Assembly (NCBI RefSeq): GCF_000160455.2
Contig: NZ_ACJX03000001.1
Location: forward strand, 2,039,415-2,103,414
Reading direction: 5' to 3'
DNA from: Acetomicrobium hydrogeniformans ATCC BAA-1850
Lineage (GTDB): Bacteria; Synergistota; Synergistia; Synergistales; Acetomicrobiaceae
Length of the DNA: 64,000 bases
Below are positions 35,801 through 44,039 of the stretch, in pieces (position 1 is the first letter of the stretch; every line of letters begins with the position of its first letter). A model generated the notes under the pieces. The model did not search any database, had not been told where the DNA came from, and saw only the letters and a program-made list of their open reading frames with translations. Position numbers and translations under genes: made by a program.

Positions 35801-36328
35801 TTATAGGCTTTCTAAAACCTTCTCGTGAATTTTGAGATCTCTATCGCTGTGAAGGACAAACCTGATTTTCTTTACGTGCCTTAGCGAAGGGATGGTCTCT
35901 TTGACGGTCCTTAGCGCCACCTCCGCCGCCTCTTGGACGGGATAGCCGAAGACACCTGTGGATATAGCCGGAAAGGCTATGGAGTCTATTTTGTGTTCAT
36001 CGGCAAGCTTGAGGGCGTTTCGATAGCAATCTGCAAGCAGCCTGTCTTCGGGTTTGTCTACGCCATAGCGGGGTCCCAGGCAGTGGATGACGTATTTGTT
36101 GGGAAGATTATGTCCGCCTGTGATGACAGCCTGCCCCGGTTTTATGGGCGCCAGAGGACGACACTCCTTATCGAGCTCAGGCCCTGCAGCGTGATGTATC
36201 GCTCCTGCCACTCCCCCGCCTGGCCTCAACCAGGCATTGGCAGCGTTTACAACCGCTGTCACATCGGGCTGTCTTGTTATATCTCCCTTTACACACTCTA
36301 TGATCACTCCGGAAATCGTCTTTTCCAT
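35801..36328 (-). CDS. macro-domain protein (ADP-ribose hydrolase type)
   Basis: A 175-residue single macro domain related to O-acetyl-ADP-ribose deacetylases. It has CVKGDITRQPDVTAVVNAAN, the ligand loop LRPGGGVAGAIHHAAGP, and SIAFPAISTGVFGYP. The key Asn and Gly-rich loops are intact. It probably removes ADP-ribose derivatives. No ADP-ribosyltransferase partner is adjacent, so it looks like a housekeeping gene. Confidence 0.92.
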   Translation of the reverse strand: MEKTISGVIIECVKGDITRQPDVTAVVNAANAWLRPGGGVAGAIHHAAGPELDKECRPLAPIKPGQAVITGGHNLPNKYVIHCLGPRYGVDKPEDRLLADCYRNALKLADEHKIDSIAFPAISTGVFGYPVQEAAEVALRTVKETIPSLRHVKKIRFVLHSDRDLKIHEKVLESL

Positions 36329-36455
36329 GCCGTCTCCTCCTTTCCTGTTATGATTACATGATAGCTACGTCTCTATCGATTCCATTGTAACCTAATTACC
36401 CGGGTTTTTTAATGATGGCAGACTCACGGTAATTTAAGAGACACCAATTATCCGC

Positions 36456-37328
36456 TTAAAATCCGAAGTAATTTCTAAACGTCCGCTTCATCAACTCTAA
36501 GTCGGAATCTACTCCGAACCACAGCTTAAAGGCAGCAGCAGCCTGGTATACGAGCATGCCATCCCCGCTTAAGGTCTTGCAGCCTGCCTTTTTGGAATCA
36601 GCAAGCAGCTTGGTCTCGGGCGGGTTATAGACGACGTCACAGACGAACTGACCCGGGCGGAAGCTATCCGGCAATACCAGTGACTGGCCTTCCGCTTCGC
36701 CTTTCATGCCAACCTTCGTGGCGTTGATGATGATATCTGCCTCGGCGATGCCCTCAGGCGGCACCGGCTTATTGTTCAGGGGCCTCCACTCGCTTTTTCC
36801 GGGAAAGAACTTCTCTACTCTTTCTACCAGCGACATGGCCCTGGTTTGGCTGTTGTTGTAGACGATCACCTTTGAAACTCCTGCGTTTAGAAAGGCAAAT
36901 ACGACGGCCTTGGCAGCCCCTCCGGCGCCTATCAAAAGAAGGGTCTTTCCTTCGGGGCTTACGTTGGACTCCTCCATGAAGGAATTGAGAAATCCCATGC
37001 CATCGGTGTTGTAGCCGATCAATCCCTTTTCGGTAGTGACGATGGTGTTGACCGCGCCGCACTGCTCGGCGCTTTTATCCAAGCCGTCAAGAAGCTCTAT
37101 GACCTTTTCTTTGTATGGCATGGTGACGTTTGCGCCTATTACGTTAAACACGTGCATAGTCTTCAATGCCTTTGATAGATCCTCGAGGCTTTGTATCTCA
37201 AGGGGGTAATACAAGTTGTTCATCTTTTTCGACTCAAATACCGTATTGTGAAGCAGGGGCGACAAAGTCTGCTTTAACGGGTTGCCGAAAATTACGACAT
37301 ATCTTGTATCTGCATTTGGATAAAACAT
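36456..37328 (-). CDS. aroE: shikimate dehydrogenase
   Basis: A 290-residue enzyme reducing 3-dehydroshikimate with NADPH. Motifs are NPLKQTLSPLLHN (shikimate binding), NVTMPYKEKV with the catalytic lysine, NTDGMGF with the catalytic aspartate, and the NADP loop GAGGAAKAVVFA. The catalytic pair is intact. The leader carries a perfect inverted repeat (37354-37391). It lies 279 bases downstream of aroD, so it probably has its own promoter. Confidence 0.93.
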   Translation of the reverse strand: MFYPNADTRYVVIFGNPLKQTLSPLLHNTVFESKKMNNLYYPLEIQSLEDLSKALKTMHVFNVIGANVTMPYKEKVIELLDGLDKSAEQCGAVNTIVTTEKGLIGYNTDGMGFLNSFMEESNVSPEGKTLLLIGAGGAAKAVVFAFLNAGVSKVIVYNNSQTRAMSLVERVEKFFPGKSEWRPLNNKPVPPEGIAEADIIINATKVGMKGEAEGQSLVLPDSFRPGQFVCDVVYNPPETKLLADSKKAGCKTLSGDGMLVYQAAAAFKLWFGVDSDLELMKRTFRNYFGF

Positions 37329-37353
37329 ATTTACCCCTTCCGATCAGTTTAAT

Positions 37354-37391
37354 GTCCATCGACTTGCCAAAGGGCTTCCAGTTCGATGGAC
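37354..37391 (-). promoter_or_regulatory. inverted repeat in the aroE leader
   Basis: A perfect nine-base inverted repeat GTCCATCGA ... TCGATGGAC with a 20-base centre lies 26 bases before the aroE start. It could be an RNA hairpin controlling translation or an operator. No T run follows. Confidence 0.45.
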
Positions 37392-37607
37392 ATGCTCTAG
37401 TAAAGATTTTAACACATAATAGTTGTATTTATAGAGAGCGAGGAGGGTAATCAATTTTTTTCTAGGGAGTGGATCGGTGCTTTTTAGTCATATGTAGTCC
37501 ATGACTACTCCGAAAAAGAGGGGTGAATCTTTAGGTAGACTCACAATTTACGGTGACAAAACATCGTTATTTAAATCTAACACGCCTCATACTTGCACTC
37601 TTGTCCT

Positions 37608-38390
37608 TTACTCGTTAAGGTAAAGGGAATAAAGCAGCTTGTAAACTTCCCTTAGCTCGTCTGCCGGTATCTGTCCAGGGGCAGATGAGGCTACGCCCAC
37701 CGCAAAGGTCAGATCCGAACCGAAGAGCCAACCTGCGATCCTCGTGATGGAACCAAGAGACCCCATGGACATGGTTATCAAGGGAATATCGGGAAACTCG
37801 CGCCGGGCCATCAGCGTCGCTGACATAAGTGCCAACACGTCTTCCATGGACTGGGGCATTACGGCGACCTTGGCGACGTCTCCGCCAAAGGCGATCTCCT
37901 TGGCTATGGTGGCAAAGATGACTTCTTTAGGAGGGGTTTTCTTGAAATCGTGAAAGGAGACAACTACATAAACGCCACGGGGTGAGGCAATTTGCTTTAA
38001 ATTCTTGATTTCTTCGTAGCCGCTTATAAGCTCGATGTCGACGAGGTCAACCAGTATCTCTTCTATCGCACCTTTATAGAGGGCGTTTCTTGATTCCGCC
38101 GATACTTCCTGAAATCCGCCCTCAAGGTGGCTCCTGCACGTCAAAAGCAAGGGTATATCGGTCAATTTTCGTATCTCGCCAAGGACTTTCATGGAAGTTT
38201 GTTTGTCTGTTATGAAGTTCCAGGCGTCAACCCTGAGCTCGATAACGTCGGGAGAGCCTGCAATCGCCTTCTTGGCCTCCTCTAAAGCTGCCTCGGGAGT
38301 TTTCCCTACCAGGGGAAAGCAAATCAGTGGCTTATCTCCTCCAAGTTTCTTGCCCCTAACGACGACCGGCTTGGCTGCCTTTGGTCTCAC
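37608..38390 (-). CDS. aroD: 3-dehydroquinate dehydratase, type I
   Basis: A 260-residue Schiff-base enzyme converting 3-dehydroquinate to dehydroshikimate. The catalytic lysine is in VAKVAVMPQS and the catalytic histidine in VVVSFHDFKKTP. ELRVD and TCRSHLEGG are family landmarks. It starts at GTG 38390 with an AGGAGG box. It follows an IclR regulator and a lyase gene on the same strand, an unusual setting for a biosynthetic gene. A catabolic (quinate/shikimate) role is possible. Confidence 0.93.
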   Translation of the reverse strand: MRPKAAKPVVVRGKKLGGDKPLICFPLVGKTPEAALEEAKKAIAGSPDVIELRVDAWNFITDKQTSMKVLGEIRKLTDIPLLLTCRSHLEGGFQEVSAESRNALYKGAIEEILVDLVDIELISGYEEIKNLKQIASPRGVYVVVSFHDFKKTPPKEVIFATIAKEIAFGGDVAKVAVMPQSMEDVLALMSATLMARREFPDIPLITMSMGSLGSITRIAGWLFGSDLTFAVGVASSAPGQIPADELREVYKLLYSLYLNE

Positions 38391-38455
38391 GGATTTATCC
38401 TCCTTTTTTCATATTTAGATACATTTGCATAAAATTTTTTGCCCTTTACGATACC

Positions 38456-39250
38456 CTAATTTTTGCCTCCCGACATTGCGACTTCCACGTCTTTTGAATA
38501 ACCCAATTGATAGGAAATTTCGCCTGCTGCGTTTATAATCGCCTCTACCACCTGGGGAGTTATTTCAAAACGAGAGACGGGACCGCTGGCGCTTAAGGAG
38601 GCAAGTATCTTTCCCTCTTCGTCAAAGACGGGCGCAGCAACTGCTGCCACCTCGATATCTCTCTCGCCGAAACTTACTGCATATCCCTGTCTTCTTATTT
38701 TGGCAAGTTCCTCTTTAAAGAGGCCTGCATCCGAGATCGTGTTTTTGGTCAAAGGTTTAAGTCGTGTATGGGAAATCAACCTTTCGATGAAATCCTCAGG
38801 TTGCCAGGCGACCAACACCTTCCCGGCAGCTCCGCAATATGAAGGGATCTTCTGGCCAAGGCGGACCACCTGTCTTACCAGGTGAATGCCTTCAGCCTGC
38901 TCAATACAGACACGATCAAAGCCGTCTAAAACGTAAAGGTTTACTGTCTCCTCTGTAGCGTTGCGCAGCCGCTCCATTACGGGACGGGCAACGTAACTAA
39001 TGTTCATCGTGTTAGCAGCGATCGTTCCAAGGTGAAAGAGCTTCACGCTGAGACGATATTTGCCGCTCTTCGGGTCCTGGCACACATAACCTTCATCCTG
39101 GAGGACTTGAAGCAGCCAGTGAACCGAGCTTCTCGGTAGCCCTAGCTTTTTTGCGATTTCGCTCACTCCAAGAAAGGACTCCTCCAAGGAGAAGGCAGAA
39201 AGTACCTTTAAAGCTCGTCGAATTGATGTGCCTTTTTCCCTTTCAGCCAT
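38456..39250 (-). CDS. IclR family transcriptional regulator
   Basis: A protein of about 264 residues with an N-terminal winged helix (VSEIAKKLGLPRSSVHWLLQVL) and the IclR effector domain (GKVLVAW, AAVAAPVFDEEGKILASLSASGP). These regulators usually control uptake and breakdown of organic acids or sugar acids. The ATG at 39250 is taken over the TTG at 39256, because the AAAGGAG box then has ten-base spacing. It lies between a lyase gene and aroD on the same strand. It probably binds the tandem palindromes at 40224-40255. Confidence 0.9.
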   Translation of the reverse strand: MAEREKGTSIRRALKVLSAFSLEESFLGVSEIAKKLGLPRSSVHWLLQVLQDEGYVCQDPKSGKYRLSVKLFHLGTIAANTMNISYVARPVMERLRNATEETVNLYVLDGFDRVCIEQAEGIHLVRQVVRLGQKIPSYCGAAGKVLVAWQPEDFIERLISHTRLKPLTKNTISDAGLFKEELAKIRRQGYAVSFGERDIEVAAVAAPVFDEEGKILASLSASGPVSRFEITPQVVEAIINAAGEISYQLGYSKDVEVAMSGGKN

Positions 39251-39280
39251 CTGCAATGCACTCCTTTAAATAAGTTAGCT

Positions 39281-40207
39281 TTAGTGAAGCTCCTTCTTTG
39301 CCTTTTCCAAACCGTCACGGCCCTGATACCTCAGCGCAATCTCATCCTCCGTGAGGTAGCGCGACTCCAAGTCCCTGATCTTATCCAGCTTTACAAGGCT
39401 CTCAAATTCTTCGAAACCGATGACGCCCGGCAAGTCCTTTATTGTGCCCTTTTCTTTTATGTATTCCAATGCCTGCTTGACTCCCCACGCAGCCGCCATT
39501 ATGGAAGTGACGGGTATGCTGACCCTGGCAGCCCCCCATTCCTGCAGCTCCTGGATGGTGACGAGAGGCGTCCTTCCGCCCTGAAGTAGATTTATCGAGA
39601 CGGGAGCATCAATGCCCTTTATCACCCGCTTGATTCCCTCCACGGACGTTACTGCCTCGACGAAGATGAGGTCAGCGCCTGCTTTGGCATACATGTTGCC
39701 TCGACGGATGGCCTCCTCCTCTCCGTAAACCATGTAAGCATCGGTGCGGGCGTTTATCACGAAGTCGGGATCCCTGGCAGCTTCCCTTGCCGCCTTTATC
39801 TTTAGGACCATCTCCTCTGCGGAGATGCACTGCTTTCCCGTTATGTGGCCACACCTTTTGGGGCTAATCTGATCTTCCAGATTGATGCCTGCAGCACCTG
39901 CGGCCTCGAACTCCAGGACCGTGTAGTAGGTATTCACGGCGTTTCCAAATCCGTTATCGCCGTCTGCCATGACGGGGATGTCGACGGCATGACAGATGCT
40001 GCGCGTAATTTCAAGCATCTGCGTGCTGCTTAGAATGCCGATGTCGGGCAATCCCAGAAGCGAAGCTGCAAAGCCAAAGCCCGAGCACTGCACTGCCTTG
40101 AAACCGGCAGCCTCTATTAGCCGAGCGGATAAGACGTCGTAAGCGCCGGGCATCACCAGGATCTCAGGGTCGTTTATCAGCTTCTTCAGAAGAGTAGTCT
40201 TGCGCAC
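39281..40207 (-). CDS. isocitrate lyase/PEP mutase superfamily C-C lyase
   Basis: A 308-residue enzyme of the methylisocitrate lyase/2,3-dimethylmalate lyase/oxaloacetate decarboxylase group. It has MADGDNGFGNAVN (metal binding), the loop KRCGHITGKQC with the catalytic cysteine, and NARTDAY. It cleaves or decarboxylates a 2-hydroxy or 2-keto diacid; the exact substrate is open. GTG 40207 fits the GAGGTGG box at eight bases. The longer GTG at 40216 overlaps the box. Tandem operators precede it, and an IclR gene follows. Confidence 0.85.
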   Translation of the reverse strand: MRKTTLLKKLINDPEILVMPGAYDVLSARLIEAAGFKAVQCSGFGFAASLLGLPDIGILSSTQMLEITRSICHAVDIPVMADGDNGFGNAVNTYYTVLEFEAAGAAGINLEDQISPKRCGHITGKQCISAEEMVLKIKAAREAARDPDFVINARTDAYMVYGEEEAIRRGNMYAKAGADLIFVEAVTSVEGIKRVIKGIDAPVSINLLQGGRTPLVTIQELQEWGAARVSIPVTSIMAAAWGVKQALEYIKEKGTIKDLPGVIGFEEFESLVKLDKIRDLESRYLTEDEIALRYQGRDGLEKAKKELH

Positions 40208-40223
40208 TTGAACCACCTCGTGT

Positions 40224-40255
40224 GTTCAACAATATTGAACATTGTTTTACAATGT
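40224..40255 (-). promoter_or_regulatory. tandem overlapping palindromes upstream of the lyase gene
   Basis: Two 6-5-6 palindromes share two bases: GTTCAA-N5-TTGAAC (40224-40240) and ACATTG-N5-CAATGT (40239-40255). They lie immediately before the ribosome site of the gene starting at 40207. A repressor bound there would block expression. The IclR protein encoded just downstream is the natural candidate. Confidence 0.6.
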
Positions 40256-40376
40256 TGTAACCTAATTGTATTCTATCAAAATATTTCTCTCTGTCAAGCA
40301 TCTTTTCCAAAATATGTCACTTGCCTATCAAAACAAAGCGATATGAGGTATATCGCCGGTATTTTTATAGGAGATA

Positions 40377-40459
40377 CAAAAAGACGGAGACCTAGTTCGC
40401 GGTCAGGTCAACTGTTTTTGCGGGATGACCGACCGGGAAACCGTGTCTCCGTCTTTTTG
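40377..40459 (-). terminator. long structured hairpin after the tusA gene
   Basis: A perfect 15-base-pair outer stem CAAAAAGACGGAGAC ... GTCTCCGTCTTTTTG encloses about 53 bases. These can form a second hairpin (CGGTC-A-GGTCA ... TGACC-GACCG) and a CGG-GAAA-CCG tetraloop as an alternative. On the minus strand it ends in CTTTTTG and lies 51 bases past the tusA stop, so termination is the simplest role. A small GCCGA...TCGGC hairpin (40467-40483) precedes it. The branched interior is unusual for a plain terminator. Confidence 0.6.
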
Positions 40460-40509
40460 CTTAAACGCCGAGACTTTATCGGCAGTTATTCAATGGCAAA
40501 CCAATTTTT

Positions 40510-40731
40510 TTACTTGCTTAACGTGATCTTAAAACCGCCCTCAGGCATCTCTTCATATTGGGCGGTCCAGCCCTGGCTTTTTGCGTAGCGGCTGACGTTC
40601 ATCACGGAAGTCATTGTGTCGACCAACACGTAAATTTCACTGGATGCAGATCTTTCGATGGCCTTTTTCGTCTCAACCACCGGCTGGGGGCAGGAAAGCC
40701 CTCTAGCATCTACAGTTATGGATTCAGCCAT
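40510..40731 (-). CDS. TusA/SirA-family sulfur (selenium) carrier protein
   Basis: A 73-residue protein with the family signature ARGLSCPQPVVETKKAI, whose CPxP cysteine carries persulfide or possibly selenium. ATG 40731 is chosen over GTG 40740 because the GAGG box fits at eight bases. It lies 20 bases after the YedE-type transporter gene in one operon. This pair matches the selenium-linked YedE plus SirA-like arrangement. Confidence 0.9.
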   Translation of the reverse strand: MAESITVDARGLSCPQPVVETKKAIERSASSEIYVLVDTMTSVMNVSRYAKSQGWTAQYEEMPEGGFKITLSK

Positions 40732-40751
40732 AATTTTCACCTCTTTAATCT

Positions 40752-41843
40752 TTATATCTTTTCTCGCATCAGAAAGCCGACGCTAAGGCAAAACATTATT
40801 CCTATTATCGTCGCTGCCGGTCCGAATGCGCCCGGGCCCGTGCCTGAGCTGGCAAGGCTAAAGTTATGCGCTATGGCAGCGCCAAAAAGCATTCCCAATA
40901 TGAAGACGGCGGCGTCTCCGTCCCCTTCTCCGCTCATGATAAACTGCCTTCCCGGGCATCCACCCGCAAGGGTGAAGGCAAGGCCCGACAGCACCATCCC
41001 CATGGCATTCCAGAGTACGTTCGTGTGGGCGATGGGCTGCCCCTCAAAACCGAGCTTGAATTGACCGAGAAGCAGATTGGCGATAAAAGCGGCGATGACA
41101 AAGGCTATTATTCCGTTGAAGAGGTGTAAATCTTTGAACATTATGAGGTCGCGCAAGGCCCCGACGGTGCAAAAACGGCTTCGTTGGGCCAACCAGCCGA
41201 TCAAAAGCCCCGCGGCAAGCGACAAAGCAACGGGTGCTGCCATGGAGCCGGGACCTTTTTCGGAGAAAAATATAGCAGACGAGCCCTCGGGGCCAAAGCT
41301 TGGACGCAAGAGGACAAAGGCGACGAGAGTTATCGCCGCAAGGGGCATGATATAACCCAGGGGTTTTTTCGCGGGATAATTCCTGCCCAGGCTAAAACCC
41401 CGCCACAGAAAGGCGATTCCTATGGACACGCCAACGGTCAGTCCAAGGATGCCGGGGATAGCGTTTAAGTCTCCGGCGCTCAGGCGAATGTAAGCCCGCC
41501 ACGGACACCCCAGAAAAACCAAGGCCCCGATCATTGCGAAAAAGCCAAGGAAGAAGCGAACGATCGGCGAAGACCCCGTCCTCGGCTTATATTCCCTGTA
41601 TATCAAAGAAGAAATGAAGGAGCCCAATATGAAGCCGGCAAGTTCTGGTCGAATGTACTGCACAACGGCAGCCCTGTGAAGCCCCAAAGCTCCGGCGATA
41701 TCCCTAGTGAAACAGGCTACGCAAATCCCCATATTGCCGGGATTACCCCAAAAGGTAAGGAGGGGTGCCAAAATTCCGACGGCGATTCCCGTCAGAATCG
41801 GGCCCTTACGAGACATAAGTGCGCGATTTAATGCTTGAAACAT
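40752..41843 (-). CDS. yedE: selenium metabolism membrane protein, YedE/FdhT type
   Basis: A 363-residue inner-membrane protein of the YeeE/YedE superfamily. It has the segments GNPGNMGICVACFTRDIAGA, LGLHRAAVVQYIRPEL, MIGALVFLGCPWRA, RSRFCTVGALRD and TLAGGCPGRQF. The cysteines in CVAC, GCPWRA, SRFC and GGCPGR are characteristic of the selenium-linked YedE subgroup rather than thiosulfate YeeE proteins. It probably imports a selenium or sulfur species and hands it to the TusA-like protein encoded next. It starts at ATG 41843 with an AAGGTGG box. Confidence 0.88.
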   Translation of the reverse strand: MFQALNRALMSRKGPILTGIAVGILAPLLTFWGNPGNMGICVACFTRDIAGALGLHRAAVVQYIRPELAGFILGSFISSLIYREYKPRTGSSPIVRFFLGFFAMIGALVFLGCPWRAYIRLSAGDLNAIPGILGLTVGVSIGIAFLWRGFSLGRNYPAKKPLGYIMPLAAITLVAFVLLRPSFGPEGSSAIFFSEKGPGSMAAPVALSLAAGLLIGWLAQRSRFCTVGALRDLIMFKDLHLFNGIIAFVIAAFIANLLLGQFKLGFEGQPIAHTNVLWNAMGMVLSGLAFTLAGGCPGRQFIMSGEGDGDAAVFILGMLFGAAIAHNFSLASSGTGPGAFGPAATIIGIMFCLSVGFLMREKI

Positions 41844-42320
41844 CTTTCAAACCACCTTTCCGGAAGCTTAAATTTCCAAGTAGAAAGCAAAGCACATCTC
41901 CACCGTCAATGCACCCTTTATGCGTGCGTAGAGGCGCTTCAAAACTTCCGAAAAAAGGCGGGCAAAATCATCGAAGAAGATCCGTGAGGAGCCGAAAAAT
42001 CCGGAAGGTTCGGCCACGCTCGCCCTTCGATCGACCGAAAATCATTGCCCCGGGAGCCAAAGATGAAGCGCCAAAGCAAAAAAGCTTTCGGGTGCATGAA
42101 TGCGGAACCCGCATCCTTCCCGGGCCTCATCGGCGATCGACGACAGACGACATGGACAAACCCTCCTTTCGCACAAGTCTTTGATTAAATTCCAAGAGCA
42201 TAATATCACAAAAAAGGGAGTTTAAGTCAATTTCATAAATTGTCTAAATATTATTCTCCCCTTCCCGATAAACACTAAAAAATACACAGAAGCCTAAAGA
42301 GGAAAAGGACGGCCATTTCC
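41844..42320 (-). other. non-coding or small-ORF region upstream of yedE, with a UGA-hairpin pattern
   Basis: No recognised gene. A strong AAAGGAGG box is followed after eight bases by ATG 42153, eight sense codons and TGA (42127-42129). Ten bases after the TGA is an eight-base-pair hairpin with a GTT loop (about 42099-42117), which is the layout of a bacterial SECIS element. In the same frame a second TGA follows after about 50 codons. A separate 63-codon frame (41939-42130) has no recognisable similarity. The content is described without a gene call. Confidence 0.3.
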
Positions 42321-42395
42321 TTTATCGTTTCAAGCGCTTTTCTAGCAAAAATTTCATGTTTATGAGAAATAAATTAAATAGTTTTAAAAACAGAA

Positions 42396-42555
42396 TCAAA
42401 ATACCTTTTTGCCGGCAAGATAGACGTCTTTTATATTTTTTTCGCCGTCGGCTAACCCTGTTGCCCTCATGGAATCCGTCCTCTGTCTTGATCCCCAGAG
42501 CGTGACAGGTAGAAAAAAGTATGACCTCGTTATTTAATAAAGCTAAGGCGATCAT
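42396..42555 (-). pseudogene. possible C-terminal relic of an amidohydrolase
   Basis: Two overlapping minus-strand frames read like the end of a metal-dependent amidohydrolase split by a frameshift. One gives STCHALGIKTEDGFHEGN. The other gives RATGLADGEKNIKDVYLAGK and KVF before a TGA at 42396. NagA (N-acetylglucosamine-6-phosphate deacetylase) often neighbours nagB, so a lost nagA is one reading. The similarity is short and weak. Confidence 0.3.
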
Positions 42556-42614
42556 ATTCGTAGCAGACCTGTATTGCCGACCTCGCTCGGGACATCGGTG
42601 TGTAACCTTTTTTA

Positions 42615-43337
42615 TTATCCCGCTGCCTCTTTATCCATTACTACCGTTACATTGGGATGGAGGTGCAAAAAGGAGGCAGGCAATTTCGTTGTGACGTGCC
42701 TGTCCTTTATAAATTTACGCATGATATCGACTTTCTTTTTGCCGTTTGCAAGAAGCAGTATCTTTTTTGCCTTCATAATTGCACCTAGCCCCATAGTTAT
42801 GGCCTTTTTAGGGACATTTTCCCATTTGTCGAAGAAGTTGGATATGACTCGCCTGGTTTCTTCTGCCAGTGGCGTTACGTGGGTATCGACCGCCAATTTG
42901 TCGGCCGGCTCATTAAAGCCGATGTGCCCATTTCTGCCTATGCCAAGGACTTGCAGGTCTATCGGGCCATGCTCTTCTATCATTTTGTCGTATATCCTGC
43001 AAAACTCTTCAGCCTCTTCGACATTTCCGTCGGGGATGTGTATATTCTGCGGATTTATGTTGATATGACTGAAAAGATTTTCATACATATAATAATGATA
43101 ACTTTGTTTATCATTGGGGGAAACCCCACAAAACTCGTCTAAGTTGAAAGTCACGACTTGCGAAAAATCAAGGCCTTCCTCTTTGTGTATTCTAATGAGT
43201 TCTTTATACATGCCAAGTGGCGTACTTCCCGTGGCAAGCCCCAAGACCAAGTTTGGCTTTGCCCTTATCGCGTCGGCCACTATGCCGGCTGCCTCTTTGC
43301 TCATTTCTCTGTAGTCGCTTTTTATAGATATTTTCAC
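42615..43337 (-). CDS. nagB: glucosamine-6-phosphate deaminase
   Basis: A 240-residue isomerase-deaminase that turns glucosamine-6-phosphate into fructose-6-phosphate and ammonia. Landmarks are LGLATGSTPLGMYKELI, FNLDEFCGVSPNDKQSYHYY and the catalytic GIGRNGHIGFNEP. Length is normal and no residue is missing. It stands alone here: no nagA or transporter is intact nearby. The box GAGGAGGACGTTTGC lies before the start. Confidence 0.94.
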   Translation of the reverse strand: MKISIKSDYREMSKEAAGIVADAIRAKPNLVLGLATGSTPLGMYKELIRIHKEEGLDFSQVVTFNLDEFCGVSPNDKQSYHYYMYENLFSHININPQNIHIPDGNVEEAEEFCRIYDKMIEEHGPIDLQVLGIGRNGHIGFNEPADKLAVDTHVTPLAEETRRVISNFFDKWENVPKKAITMGLGAIMKAKKILLLANGKKKVDIMRKFIKDRHVTTKLPASFLHLHPNVTVVMDKEAAG

Positions 43338-43599
43338 GCAAACGTCCTCCTCTGCTTTATGGTGTATGCCCCTGACAATCCATGCTGCCGATATGTATCA
43401 TCACTTTTAAAATTAGTGCTTACAGATGCTTTATCTCATTTACGGGACACGATTATGGAATTATGTCTCGACTAATTCTTATATTTTGACTTGAATATAT
43501 TATAGCAACCCTTAATTTTTGGGCAAATCGATTTGCCCTTGCAAAAATCCAGAACAGGGTTTTATATTGTTTGGGTAACCTAATTAGGAGGTGTTGTCC

Positions 43600-43968
43600 A
43601 TGAAATTAATTGCCGTAAACGGAAGCCCAAGGAAAAAGTGGAACACCGCTACGTTGCTCGAGCACGCCCTAAAAGGCGCAGAATCGGCAGGAGCCGAGAC
43701 GAAGCTGGTACATCTTTACGATCTCGACTACAAGGGCTGTATAAGCTGCTTTGCCTGTAAGTTAAAAGGCGGGAAAAGCTTTGGGAAGTGTGCCGTAAAT
43801 GACGATTTGGCTCCCCTTCTAGAGGAGATACGAACCGTTGATGCCCTGATCTTGGGATCTCCCATTTACTATGGAGACGTCACGGGAGAGATGAGGTCAT
43901 TCTTGAAAAGGCTCCTTTTCCCTAACCCAATTTACGTCAATGATTTAAAAGAAATTCCCACTTTTTAA
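43600..43968 (+). CDS. flavodoxin-like FMN reductase, truncated at the C-terminus
   Basis: 122 residues of an NADPH-dependent FMN reductase/iron-sulfur flavoprotein: VNGSPRKKWNTATLLEHALK (FMN phosphate loop), GCISCFACKLKGGKSFGKC (cysteine motif), and LGSPIYYGDVTGEMRSFL. Family members run 180 residues or more. Here homology stops after KRLLFPNPIY and a stop follows within 15 residues. ATG 43600 has an AGGAGG box; the GTG at 43591 is too close to it. The truncation coincides with the left edge of the AT-rich cassette, suggesting that insertion removed the 3' end. Probably inactive. Confidence 0.75.
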   Translation: MKLIAVNGSPRKKWNTATLLEHALKGAESAGAETKLVHLYDLDYKGCISCFACKLKGGKSFGKCAVNDDLAPLLEEIRTVDALILGSPIYYGDVTGEMRSFLKRLLFPNPIYVNDLKEIPTF

Positions 43969-44039
43969 ATCATGGTTTGGTATTTTATGATCAATAATGT
44001 GAGCCAAATTATATAACAGGCTTTTAAAATCAATCATTA

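Noticed and set aside
41939..42130. 63-codon minus-strand open frame upstream of yedE
   Set aside because: It starts inside the UGA-hairpin region, has no good ribosome site of its own and no recognisable sequence; kept only as part of the region description.
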